Shown: positions 8,366 to 15,738 of the stretch, piece by piece | Layout of the letters: every line of letters starts with the position of its first letter | How positions within the stretch are numbered: position 1 is the first letter of the stretch | Origin: DASXYG01 sp036502625 | GTDB taxonomy: Bacteria > Actinomycetota > Actinomycetes > Streptosporangiales > Streptosporangiaceae | Reading direction: 5' to 3' | Length of the DNA stretch: 56,498 nt | Assembly (NCBI GenBank): GCA_036502625.1 | Contig: DASXYG010000118.1 | Location: 1 to 56,498 of the forward strand | Position numbers and translations under genes: made by a program | The notes under the pieces: generated by a model | Seen by the model: only the letters and a program-made list of their open reading frames with translations | Told to the model about the DNA's origin: nothing | The model's database searches: none

Positions 8366-8394
8366 CCAGACTCCCGGTGCGAGGGGGAGTCTGG
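8366..8394 (-). promoter_or_regulatory. Perfect 10-bp hairpin sequestering the serine hydrolase ribosome-binding site
   Basis: CCAGACTCCC (8366-8375) pairs perfectly with GGGAGTCTGG (8385-8394) around a 9-nt loop. On the minus strand the start-proximal arm contains the GGGAG Shine-Dalgarno, ending 3 nt before the ATG. It could act in RNA by hiding the ribosome-binding site, or in DNA as a repressor operator. Confidence 0.55.
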
Positions 8395-8479
8395 AAGCTA
8401 CCGTGCGGCACGGTTGTCCGGAAGTCCCCAACGCGTCCAGGTTCGTCCCAGGTTCGCGCGGGGTCAGGGGGCCGGGCGG

Positions 8480-8989
8480 TCAGGCCGGGTCGATCGGGCG
8501 CAGCTCGTCGGCGTAGCTGACGGAGACGCGGCGCATGAGGCCGGTGCCGTCGATGGAGTACTGGCCGAGCCGCCACAGCGGCGGGGAGTACGCGTGGATC
8601 GACACGCTGCGCGGCTCGTCGCCGACCATGCGGTGGATGTGCTCGGGGCCGAAGCAGAAGGACGTGCCGTCGGGCATGACGCGTTCCACGTGGTCGCCGC
8701 CGATGCGCGGGTTGCACTCCCGCACCGCGCCGCGCACCACGCGCACCGCTCCGGAGGACACGTCGTGGTCGTGCCAGCCGGTGTCGTTGGCGGGGGTCCA
8801 GCACAGCAGCCAGACGTCCACGTGCTCGTCGCGGTAGAGCGACGCGTAATGCCGCTCGCCGTCGGAGTACTCGATGTGGTGCTCCCACTCCTCCGGACGA
8901 CTGGCCAGATCGTCGACAAGGCGCCGCAGCTCGTGCTTGCCGAGCGTACGGGCCGGCGCCTCGATTGCGGCCGCGGTCACGTCGGTCAC
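8480..8989 (-). CDS. Cysteine dioxygenase family protein
   Basis: The 169-residue cupin matches bacterial type I cysteine dioxygenase, which oxidises L-cysteine to cysteine sulfinate with Fe2+ and O2. Likely iron ligands are H73 and H75 in GWHDHDVSSG and H119 in EHIHRMVG; H132 and Y134 in SIHAYSPPLW match the second-sphere His/Tyr pair. The GTG start overlaps the stop of the upstream amidohydrolase (GTGA), so the two are translationally coupled. Related 3-mercaptopropionate dioxygenases share the fold, so the exact thiol is not certain. The gene belongs to a minus-strand operon whose promoter lies beside the egt cluster. Confidence 0.85.
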   Translation of the reverse strand: MTDVTAAAIEAPARTLGKHELRRLVDDLASRPEEWEHHIEYSDGERHYASLYRDEHVDVWLLCWTPANDTGWHDHDVSSGAVRVVRGAVRECNPRIGGDHVERVMPDGTSFCFGPEHIHRMVGDEPRSVSIHAYSPPLWRLGQYSIDGTGLMRRVSVSYADELRPIDPA

Positions 8990-9927
8990 TTATCCACCTC
9001 CATAAGGTCGGCGTCCGCGAAGGCGCGGACGGCATCGGTGCCGAGCAGGCGCAGGGGGTTGGCCGACCGCAGGGCGTGCTCGGCGGCGTCGCCCATGCCG
9101 TAGCCGCGGGGCGCGGCGTACGGGCGGTCGGATCCGGTGAGGACGGCGTCGATGCCGAGCACACGGACCGTCGCGTCGACGGCGCGCGGGCCGTACGACG
9201 AGGTCTCGACGTACGCGCCGGAGTCGACGATGCCGCGGGCGAGGGGGTCGTCTCCCCCGCGGGCGGCGAGCCGCTCGCCGTGCAGCGGCGCCAGGCCGGC
9301 GAGCAGCGCGAAGCACACGCGCAGCCCGGGGTGGCGCGGGCGCCCGAAGGCGCGGAAGGCGTACCAGGCGGCGTGCATCTGCTGGACGTAGCCGACGACG
9401 GCGGGCCACCACGGCGGGACGCCGGCGGCGGCGGGCACGGGGCCGGGGTGGACGAACAGCGGCCGGTCGTACGCCGCGAGGGCGTCGAGCAGCGGCGCGC
9501 AGGCACGGTATCCGGCGGGGTCGAGCAGCGCGGTCGCGGGCAGTGTGAGCCCGGCGAAGCCGCGGTCGAGCAGGGCGGTCAGCTCCGCGGGGCCGGGGTC
9601 GGCCAGGCACGCGGACGCCCAGCCGGCGAACGGCTCGCCGAGCGCGGCGACGCCGTCGTGGTAGGCGTCGAGCAGCGGGCGCGCCTCCTCCGGCGGGAGC
9701 CATTCGATGCCGAGCGGGGTGGACGGGGCGACGAGCACGCGGCCGAAGCCGTCGGCGCGGGCGAGCTCGGCGCGCGCGGCGGTGTCGTGGTCGCGCGGGT
9801 CGATCGCGGACGGCGGCTCGCCGTCGAGCACGAGCGTCCAGTCGTCCAGGTACGGCGGCTTCGACCTGCGGCGCAGCGCCTCCACGAATGGCTCGGGCCA
9901 TACGTGCTGGTGCACGTCGACGTCCAC
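8986..9927 (-). CDS. Amidohydrolase-2 family metal-dependent hydrolase
   Basis: The 313-residue protein starts with the metal-binding HxH of the amidohydrolase superfamily (MDVDVHQHVWPEPF) and has FVHPGPVP in mid-protein and the late Asp motif LTGSDRPYAAP. This set is typical of the Amidohydro_2 (ACMSD/decarboxylase-like) group, so it could be a hydrolase or a decarboxylase; the substrate is unknown. The GTG start has GGAGGGGGG upstream. It overlaps the cysteine dioxygenase gene by 4 bp, which suggests a shared pathway for thiol or amino-acid breakdown. The promoter region contains two identical palindromes (9951-9988). Confidence 0.8.
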   Translation of the reverse strand: MDVDVHQHVWPEPFVEALRRRSKPPYLDDWTLVLDGEPPSAIDPRDHDTAARAELARADGFGRVLVAPSTPLGIEWLPPEEARPLLDAYHDGVAALGEPFAGWASACLADPGPAELTALLDRGFAGLTLPATALLDPAGYRACAPLLDALAAYDRPLFVHPGPVPAAAGVPPWWPAVVGYVQQMHAAWYAFRAFGRPRHPGLRVCFALLAGLAPLHGERLAARGGDDPLARGIVDSGAYVETSSYGPRAVDATVRVLGIDAVLTGSDRPYAAPRGYGMGDAAEHALRSANPLRLLGTDAVRAFADADLMEVDK

Positions 9928-9950
9928 GTACGCCCCCCTCCGCGGGATGG

Positions 9951-9962
9951 TGAACCGGTTCA
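9951..9962. promoter_or_regulatory. Operator-like perfect palindrome TGAACCGGTTCA (copy 1)
   Basis: A perfect 12-bp palindrome with a central CG, as is usual for LacI/GalR-family operators, 24 bp upstream of the amidohydrolase start. It is one of two identical copies. Confidence 0.65.
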
Positions 9963-9976
9963 GTTGACCGTTTCAG

Positions 9977-9988
9977 TGAACCGGTTCA
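9977..9988. promoter_or_regulatory. Operator-like perfect palindrome TGAACCGGTTCA (copy 2)
   Basis: Second identical copy, 26 bp centre to centre from the first. It lies 11 bp downstream of a consensus -35 hexamer (TTGACA on the minus strand, 9999-10004), so a bound protein would block the amidohydrolase/cysteine dioxygenase promoter. The LacI-family gene at 14563 is the natural candidate ligand-responsive repressor. Confidence 0.65.
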
Positions 9989-9998
9989 TTACGGGTGA

Positions 9999-10004
9999 TG
10001 TCAA
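9999..10004 (-). promoter_or_regulatory. Candidate -35 element of the amidohydrolase operon
   Basis: TTGACA on the minus strand, 72 bp upstream of the GTG start. No good -10 is visible at the 17-bp position, where GTTCAC is found inside palindrome copy 2, which fits a promoter overlapped by operators. Confidence 0.4.
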
Positions 10005-10172
10005 GCCGATCTTCGCGGCCCGCTCTCTATTCTTAACTTAACAGATAGGGAAAGCATGTTGTGACGCCGCGCCGGAATCTCCGGCGCACGGCCGGTGAAC
10101 TCCCGAAATGCGTCGTTACTTATCCGGTTCACCCGGGAATGCCCCGGAATCGTCGCTACGGGGAGGAATCGG

Positions 10173-11426
10173 ATGACACGACTGACGGTCGACGACGTCC
10201 TGGAGTACGCGCACGGGATCTCGTTCAAGACCGGCCCGCCGGGATCGGTGGGCGTGGAGACGGAATGGCAGGTCGTCGACGAGGACGACGACCGGCGGCA
10301 CGTACCGCTCGACGAGGTGCGCGAGCTCGTCACCGCGGCCGGGCCGCCGCCGCGCGGCAGCGGCGTCACGTACGAACCCGGCGGGCAACTGGAGCTCAGC
10401 TCGCTGCCGCAGTCCGGGGTCGCCGAATGCCACACGGCGCTGCGCGACGACCTCGCGCACGTCACGTCCGCGCTGGCGGAGCGGCGGCTCGGGGTGCGCG
10501 GCCACGGCGTCGACCCGGTGCGCCCGCCGCGCCTCCAGCTCGACACCGGCCGCTACGCCTGCATGGCCGCGTTCTTCGCCGCGCGCGGCGAACCGGGCGA
10601 CGTGATGATGTGCTCGACCGCGTCCGTGCAGGTCTGCCTGGACATCGGGCGGGACGCCGCGGACGCCGCGCGCCGCTGGCACCTCGCGGGCGCGCTGGGG
10701 CCGGCGCTGGTGGCGGCGTTCGCGAACTCCCCCGTCCGCGCGGGCCGCCCGACCGGCTGGCGGTCCACCCGGCAGGCGGTGTGGGCGGCGCTGGACTCCG
10801 GGCGCACCCGGGCCCCGGCCTGCGACCCGGGCGCCGCGCTCGGCCCGGCGGAGTCGTGGGCGCGGTACGCGCTGGACTCCGACGTCATGGCGATCCGCCG
10901 CGAGGGATGGGAGGGCGGCGCGTGGATCGCCGACCCGGGGATGACGTTCCGCGACTGGCTCGGCGGCAGCACCTGGGGCTACCCCGACCACGACGACCTG
11001 GTCTTCCACCTGTCCACGCTGTTCCCGCCCGTGCGCCCGCGCGGGTGGCTGGAGCTGCGGATGATCGACGCGGTGCCGCGCCCGTACTGGCCCGTGGTGC
11101 TGGCCGTGGCCACGGCGCTGCTCGACGACCCGGTGGCCGCGGACATCGCCGCCGAGGCGGTCGAGCCGGTGGCCACGGCGTGGCCGGAGGCGGCGCGCGA
11201 CGCGATGGCCGACCCCGCGCTCGCCCGCTGCGTGCGGACGCTGTTCGAGGCGGCGCTGGCCGCGCTGCCCCGCATCGGGGCGCCGGCCGAGCTGACGAGG
11301 CTGGTCGCGGACTACGCGGACCGCTATGTGGCGCGGGGCCGGTGTCCCGCCGACGACGTACTCGCCGCGCCGTACGCGCGCGGATCCGGATCGGAGGAGA
11401 CATGTCCGCGGACACTGACCCGCTGA
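10173..11426 (+). CDS. egtA: Ergothioneine biosynthesis glutamate-cysteine ligase EgtA
   Basis: EgtA joins glutamate and cysteine to gamma-glutamylcysteine, the sulfur donor for EgtB. The 417-residue product carries the GCS2-type motifs GVETEWQVVDE, YEPGGQLELSSLP and LELRMIDAVPRPYWP. The ATG at 10173 follows GGGGAGGAATCGG, a strong ribosome-binding site; in-frame codons upstream are not needed. egtB starts inside its last codons (25-bp overlap). It is the first gene of egtABCD and reads away from the amidohydrolase operon. A half-site like the upstream palindromes (CCGGTTCA, about 10125) lies in its leader. Confidence 0.93.
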   Translation: MTRLTVDDVLEYAHGISFKTGPPGSVGVETEWQVVDEDDDRRHVPLDEVRELVTAAGPPPRGSGVTYEPGGQLELSSLPQSGVAECHTALRDDLAHVTSALAERRLGVRGHGVDPVRPPRLQLDTGRYACMAAFFAARGEPGDVMMCSTASVQVCLDIGRDAADAARRWHLAGALGPALVAAFANSPVRAGRPTGWRSTRQAVWAALDSGRTRAPACDPGAALGPAESWARYALDSDVMAIRREGWEGGAWIADPGMTFRDWLGGSTWGYPDHDDLVFHLSTLFPPVRPRGWLELRMIDAVPRPYWPVVLAVATALLDDPVAADIAAEAVEPVATAWPEAARDAMADPALARCVRTLFEAALAALPRIGAPAELTRLVADYADRYVARGRCPADDVLAAPYARGSGSEETCPRTLTR

Positions 11427-12751
11427 GCACGGCGGACGGGGAGATCGACGAGGGGCGGCTGAAGGAGCGCATCGCCGCCGAGCTGACCGCCGTGCGCGAG
11501 CGCAGCTTCGGGCTGACCACCGGCGCCCTGGACCGCGAGGACCTGGTGCGGCAGCACTCGCCGCTGATGTCGCCGCTGGTGTGGGACCTCGCGCACGTCG
11601 GGAACTACGAGGAGCTGTGGCTGCTGCGGGCGGCGGCCGGGATCGAGCCGATGCGCCCGGAGATCGACGACCTGTACGACGCGTTCGAGCACCCGCGCGC
11701 GGAGCGGCCCGCGCTGCCGCTGCTGTCGCCGGAGGAGGCGCACTCCTACATCGGGCAGGTGCGGGCGAAGGCGCTCGACGCCCTGGAGAAGGTGCGGTTC
11801 ACGCCCGACTCGCCGCTGCTCGACGGCGGTTTCGTCTACGGCATGGTCGTGCAGCACGAGCACCAGCACGACGAGACGATGCTGGCCACGCACCAGTTGC
11901 GCAAGGGCGCGGCCGCGCTGGTCGAGCCGGACACGCCGGACCCCGCGACGGGCCCGCCCCCTCCCCCGGACGTCCTCGTACCTGCCGGGCCGTTCACGAT
12001 GGGCGCGAGCGACAACCCGTGGGCGTACGACAACGAGCGGCCCGCCCACCGGGTGGACCTCCCCGCGTACCGCATCGACACGGCGCCCGTCACCAACGGC
12101 GCGTACGCCGCGTTCGTCGCCGACGGCGGCTACGACCGCGCCGAGCTGTGGACCGCCGACGGCTGGCGGTGGTGCTCGGAGTCCGGCAAGCGGACACCGG
12201 GGTTCTGGTTCCGCGAGGGCGGTTCCTGGTGGCGGCGGCGGCTCGGGCGCACCGAGCCCGTGCCGTACGACGAGCCGGTGCAGCACGTCTGCTGGTACGA
12301 GGCCGACGCGTACGCGCGGTGGGCCGGCAAGCGGCTGCCCACCGAGACCGAGTGGGAGAAGGCCGCGGTGTGGGACCCGGTGGCCGGGCGGGCGCGCCGC
12401 TACCCGTGGGGCGACGCGTACCGGCCGGGGCTGGCGAACCTCGGGCAGGTGCGGCTGCGGCCCGCGCCCGCCGGCTCCTACCCCGATGGTGCGTCGGCGT
12501 ACGGCGCGCGGCAGATGCTCGGCGACGTGTGGGAGTGGACGTCCAGCGACTTCCACGCCTACCCGGGGTTCCGGTCCTTCCCGTACCGGGAGTACTCCGA
12601 GGTGTTCTTCGGGCCGGGGTACAAGGTGCTGCGCGGCGGGTCGTGGGCGGTCGACCCGGTGGCGATGCGCGGGACGTTCCGCAACTGGGACCTCCCCGTG
12701 CGGCGGCAGATCTTCACCGGGTTCCGCTGCGCGAGGGACGCCGATGTGTAG
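11402..12751 (+). CDS. egtB: Ergothioneine biosynthesis sulfoxide synthase EgtB
   Basis: EgtB is a non-heme iron enzyme that couples gamma-glutamylcysteine to hercynine with O2. The 449-residue protein has an N-terminal DinB-like domain with likely iron ligands in WDLAHVGNYEE and in HEHQHDETM, and a C-terminal formylglycine-generating-enzyme-like domain (FTMGASDNPWAYDNERPAH, RLPTETEWEKAA, LGDVWEWTSSDFHAYPGF, FRCARD). The ATG at 11402 has GGAGGAGA upstream. It overlaps egtA by 25 bp and egtC by 8 bp, indicating one translationally coupled operon. Confidence 0.95.
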   Translation: MSADTDPLSTADGEIDEGRLKERIAAELTAVRERSFGLTTGALDREDLVRQHSPLMSPLVWDLAHVGNYEELWLLRAAAGIEPMRPEIDDLYDAFEHPRAERPALPLLSPEEAHSYIGQVRAKALDALEKVRFTPDSPLLDGGFVYGMVVQHEHQHDETMLATHQLRKGAAALVEPDTPDPATGPPPPPDVLVPAGPFTMGASDNPWAYDNERPAHRVDLPAYRIDTAPVTNGAYAAFVADGGYDRAELWTADGWRWCSESGKRTPGFWFREGGSWWRRRLGRTEPVPYDEPVQHVCWYEADAYARWAGKRLPTETEWEKAAVWDPVAGRARRYPWGDAYRPGLANLGQVRLRPAPAGSYPDGASAYGARQMLGDVWEWTSSDFHAYPGFRSFPYREYSEVFFGPGYKVLRGGSWAVDPVAMRGTFRNWDLPVRRQIFTGFRCARDADV

Positions 12752-13547
12752 GCACCTGGCGTACCTCGGCCCGCCGGTCTCCGTACGCGACCTCCTCTAC
12801 GCGCCGCCGCACGCGCTCGAGCACCAGGCGTACGCGGCGCGGCTCTGCCACCACGGGCCGCTGAACGCCGACGGGTTCGGCGTCGGCTGGTACGCGCCCG
12901 GCCGCGCCGAGCCCGTGCGGTACCGGCGGTCCATGCCGATGTGGGCGGACGCCTCGTTCGCGGAGGTCGCCTCCGTGGTGACCGCGGAGTGCCTGGTCGC
13001 GGCGGTGCGCTCGGCAACGGTCGGGTTCCCGGTCGAGGAGTCCGGCGCCCAGCCGTTCGTGGCCGGGCACCGGATGCTCAGCCACAACGGGCGGATCGAG
13101 GGCTTCGCCGGCATCGAGGCGCGGCTGCGCGCGCGGGCCGTCGAGGCGCTGGGCGACGACCCGGCGGCCGTGCCGGACGCGCGGGCGCCGCTGGACTCCG
13201 CGCCGCTGCTCGCGCTGGCCGTCGGCTACTGGCGCGGCGGCGCCGGGCTCGGCGAGGGGCTGGCCGAGGTGGTGGCCGAGGTCGCCGAGTTGGCCGGCGC
13301 CCGGCTCAACCTGCTGGCCGCCGACGGCGCGGCGCTGGCCGCCACGGCGTACGGCGACAGCCTGTTCGTCCGCGACGACCGGCCGGACGGCGGACCCGCC
13401 GTGCTGGCCTCCGAACCGTACGACGACGCGCCGTCCTGGCGGCGCGTGCCCGACCGGTCGCTGGTCCAGGTGGACGCGGCCGGTGTGACGATCACCCAAC
13501 TCAAGGAGAACCGCGCGTGCCGCTCATCCGGATCGACCGCCACCTGA
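12744..13547 (+). CDS. egtC: Ergothioneine biosynthesis amidohydrolase EgtC
   Basis: EgtC removes the gamma-glutamyl group from the EgtB product. The 267-residue class II glutamine-amidotransferase-like protein begins MCRHLAYLGPP, so Cys2 becomes the N-terminal nucleophile. ADGFGVGWY, RSATVGFPVEESGAQPF and HNGRIEGF are typical of the family. The start overlaps the egtB stop, and the final 31 bp overlap egtD. The last residues after QLKENRACR are out of frame with the egtD start and probably add little. Confidence 0.94.
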   Translation: MCRHLAYLGPPVSVRDLLYAPPHALEHQAYAARLCHHGPLNADGFGVGWYAPGRAEPVRYRRSMPMWADASFAEVASVVTAECLVAAVRSATVGFPVEESGAQPFVAGHRMLSHNGRIEGFAGIEARLRARAVEALGDDPAAVPDARAPLDSAPLLALAVGYWRGGAGLGEGLAEVVAEVAELAGARLNLLAADGAALAATAYGDSLFVRDDRPDGGPAVLASEPYDDAPSWRRVPDRSLVQVDAAGVTITQLKENRACRSSGSTAT

Positions 13548-14488
13548 CCCCCGACGACCTGGCCAAGACGCTGCGCGCCGACGTACGCGAGGGGCTGGGC
13601 GGCGACCCGAAGACCCTGCCGCCGAAGTGGTTCTACGACACGCGGGGAAGCGAGCTGTTCGAGGAGATCACCACGCTGGAGGAGTACTACCCGACCCGCG
13701 CGGAGCGGGCCATCCTGGTCGCCCGCGCGGACGAGATCGCCGCCGCGAGCCGGGCCCGTACGCTGCTCGAACTCGGCGCGGGTTCCGGTGAGAAGACGCG
13801 CAGGCTGCTCGACGCGCTGGGCGCCGCCGGCACGCTCGAGCGCTACGTCCCGGTCGACGTCAGCGGCGAGTTCCTGGTGGCGTCGGCGTCCGCGATCGCC
13901 GACGCGTACCCGGGGCTCGACGTCCACGCGGTGGTGGCCGACTTCGGCCAGCACCTGGACCTCCTGCCCACCGCCGGGCCGCGGCTGATCGCGTTCCTCG
14001 GCGGCACGGTCGGCAACCTGCGGCCGGCCGAGCGCGCCGCGTTCCTGTCCGACCTGCGCGCCACGATGGGCCCCGACGACCGGCTGCTGCTCGGCACCGA
14101 CCTCGTCAAGGACCCGGACCGCCTGGTCCGCGCGTACGACGACGCGCGCGGCGTGACGGCCGCGTTCGACCGGAACGTGCTGCGGGTGATCAACACGGAG
14201 CTGGCCGCCGACTTCGTGCCGGAGGCGTTCGCGCACGTGGCCGTCTGGAATCCGGGCGAGGAGTGGATCGAGATGCGGCTGCGGTCCGTACGCGACCAGC
14301 GGGTGCGCGTCGGCGACCTCGATCTCGACGTCGACTTCGCCGCCGGGGAGCAGATCCGTACGGAGATCTCCGCGAAGTTCCGTACGGAGCGGCTGACCGC
14401 CGAGCTCGCGGCCGCGGGCCTGACGCTCGACCACTTCTGGACCGACCCGAACGGTGACTTCGCGCTCTCCCTTTCCCGGCCGGCGTGA
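13517..14488 (+). CDS. egtD: Histidine N-alpha-methyltransferase EgtD
   Basis: EgtD trimethylates histidine to hercynine with S-adenosylmethionine. The 323-residue product has PPKWFYDTRGSELFEEIT, LLELGAGSGEKTRRLL (SAM-binding), YVPVDVSGEFL, FLGGTVGNL and HFWTDPNGDFALSLSRPA at the C-terminus, all diagnostic of EgtD. The GTG start at 13517 has AAGGAGAA upstream within egtC. It is the last egt gene; a hairpin with TTTT follows at 14495-14522. egtE, the final C-S lyase gene, is not in the window. Confidence 0.95.
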   Translation: MPLIRIDRHLTPDDLAKTLRADVREGLGGDPKTLPPKWFYDTRGSELFEEITTLEEYYPTRAERAILVARADEIAAASRARTLLELGAGSGEKTRRLLDALGAAGTLERYVPVDVSGEFLVASASAIADAYPGLDVHAVVADFGQHLDLLPTAGPRLIAFLGGTVGNLRPAERAAFLSDLRATMGPDDRLLLGTDLVKDPDRLVRAYDDARGVTAAFDRNVLRVINTELAADFVPEAFAHVAVWNPGEEWIEMRLRSVRDQRVRVGDLDLDVDFAAGEQIRTEISAKFRTERLTAELAAAGLTLDHFWTDPNGDFALSLSRPA

Positions 14489-14494
14489 GGGGCG

Positions 14495-14522
14495 CGCGGG
14501 GTGCGGCACGGCACCGCGTTTT
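14495..14522 (+). terminator. Rho-independent-like terminator after egtABCD
   Basis: CGCGGGGTGC and GCACCGCG can pair with a small bulge around GGCACG and are followed directly by TTTT, 7 bp after the egtD stop. Confidence 0.6.
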
Positions 14523-14562
14523 CCCGCTCGGGTTTGTCGGTGGGTGCCGATAGGCTGAACCG

Positions 14563-15600
14563 ATGCCGCAGCGAAAGCGTGCGACGATCCGCGAGGTAGC
14601 CCAGGCCACCGGCCTGTCACCCGCAGCCGTTTCGTACGCGCTGCGGGGCATGCAGGTGTCGGCCGACACACAGGAACGGGTGCGCCGGGCGGCCGCCGAG
14701 CTCGGCTACGAGGCCGATCCGATCGCCCGCGCGCTCGCCAGCGGCAAGACCGGCATGATCGGCCTGCTGTGCGGTTCCCTCGGCGACCTCTGGCAACAGG
14801 CGCTCGCCGTCGGAATCGGCCGCTCCCTGCTCGCCCGCGACCGCTACGCCCTGATCGTCGACGCCGCGGGCGACCCCGCGCGCGAGCTCGACCTCGCCAG
14901 GCAGCTACGCGACCAACGGGTCGACGGGCTGATCGTGCAGCCCCTCGACCCGTCCGCGTCGCTGTGGGCCGAGCTGGCCGAGCACCTCCCGGTCGTGGCC
15001 ATCGGCGACTCCCTGCGCGGCGCGCAGACCGCGGGCGAGGTCGTGTTCGACAACCGGCGCGGCGTCACGATGGCCCTGGAGCACCTGCACGCCCTGGGCC
15101 ACCGCCACATCGCCGTGCTCACGTTCATCCGGGAGTCCACGCCGGACCGCCCCGCCGAGGTGCACGTCAGCGCCGAGGCGGAGCGGCTCGGCCTCGACGT
15201 CGACATCGTCTCCACGCGGCACGCCCTCGACCCCGCCACCGAGGTGGCCCACGAGGTGCTGTCCCGCCCCGACCGGCCCACCGCGATGTTCTGCTTCGCC
15301 GACTCCATCGCCTACGGGGCGTACGCCGCGACCACCGACCTCGGGCTCGACGTCCCCGGCGACGTCTCGATCGCCGGATACGACGACCACCCGATGTCCC
15401 GGCTGATCCGCCCGCCGCTGACCACCGTCGACTGGGACATCGACCGGATCATCGCGTCGGCGGCCCGCCTCGTCGTCGGCGCGGTCGACGGCAAGCCACG
15501 GCGGCGGCGCATCGTCCAGGAGCCCACGCTGCGTGACCGCGCGTCCACCGGGCCCGTACCGAAGGGGCGCCGCGCGGCCGCGCGCCGAACCCCTTCGTGA
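14563..15600 (+). CDS. LacI/GalR-family transcriptional regulator
   Basis: The 345-residue protein has an N-terminal LacI helix-turn-helix (TIREVAQATGLSPAAVSYAL, residues 8-27) and a periplasmic-binding-protein-like sensor domain (TGMIGLLCGSLGDLWQQ, QRVDGLIVQPLD, FCFADSIAYGAY, DVSIAGYDDHPMSRLIRPPLTTVDWD). It probably binds a small ligand and releases DNA. It lies just after egtD and 132 bp before a succinate-semialdehyde-type dehydrogenase. A half-operator TGAACCG sits directly against its ATG (14556-14562), matching half of the twin palindromes at 9951-9988, so autoregulation and control of the amidohydrolase operon are plausible. The effector is unknown. Confidence 0.9.
   Translation: MPQRKRATIREVAQATGLSPAAVSYALRGMQVSADTQERVRRAAAELGYEADPIARALASGKTGMIGLLCGSLGDLWQQALAVGIGRSLLARDRYALIVDAAGDPARELDLARQLRDQRVDGLIVQPLDPSASLWAELAEHLPVVAIGDSLRGAQTAGEVVFDNRRGVTMALEHLHALGHRHIAVLTFIRESTPDRPAEVHVSAEAERLGLDVDIVSTRHALDPATEVAHEVLSRPDRPTAMFCFADSIAYGAYAATTDLGLDVPGDVSIAGYDDHPMSRLIRPPLTTVDWDIDRIIASAARLVVGAVDGKPRRRRIVQEPTLRDRASTGPVPKGRRAAARRTPS
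15560..15597 (+). terminator. Hairpin across the LacI-family stop codon
   Basis: CGAAGGGG (15560-15567) pairs with CCCCTTCG (15590-15597), and the GC-rich sequence between can extend the stem. No T-tract follows, so termination is only inferred. Confidence 0.4.
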
Positions 15601-15621
15601 TCCCCCCTTGCCTCGGCTTGT

Positions 15622-15637
15622 AGATTGTGGACAATCT
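15622..15637. promoter_or_regulatory. Operator-like palindrome upstream of the aldehyde dehydrogenase
   Basis: AGATTGT-GG-ACAATCT is a perfect 7-bp inverted repeat around GG, 101 bp upstream of the dehydrogenase start, in the A/T-richer part of the intergenic region. The spacing and TTGTGGACAA core resemble GntR-family sites; no GntR gene is adjacent. Confidence 0.5.
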
Positions 15638-15738
15638 CCGGTGAGGCATCACACGGATAGGGTCGCGGATGCCGTACGGGATGCCGGGCAGGAAGGTCCG
15701 AGGACCTTAGTCTTCACAGTCGGAACTGGGGCGTGCAG

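Noticed and set aside
14563..15600. The LacI-type protein as a sugar-operon repressor
   Set aside because: No carbohydrate transport or enzyme gene is adjacent, so a sugar effector was not assumed.
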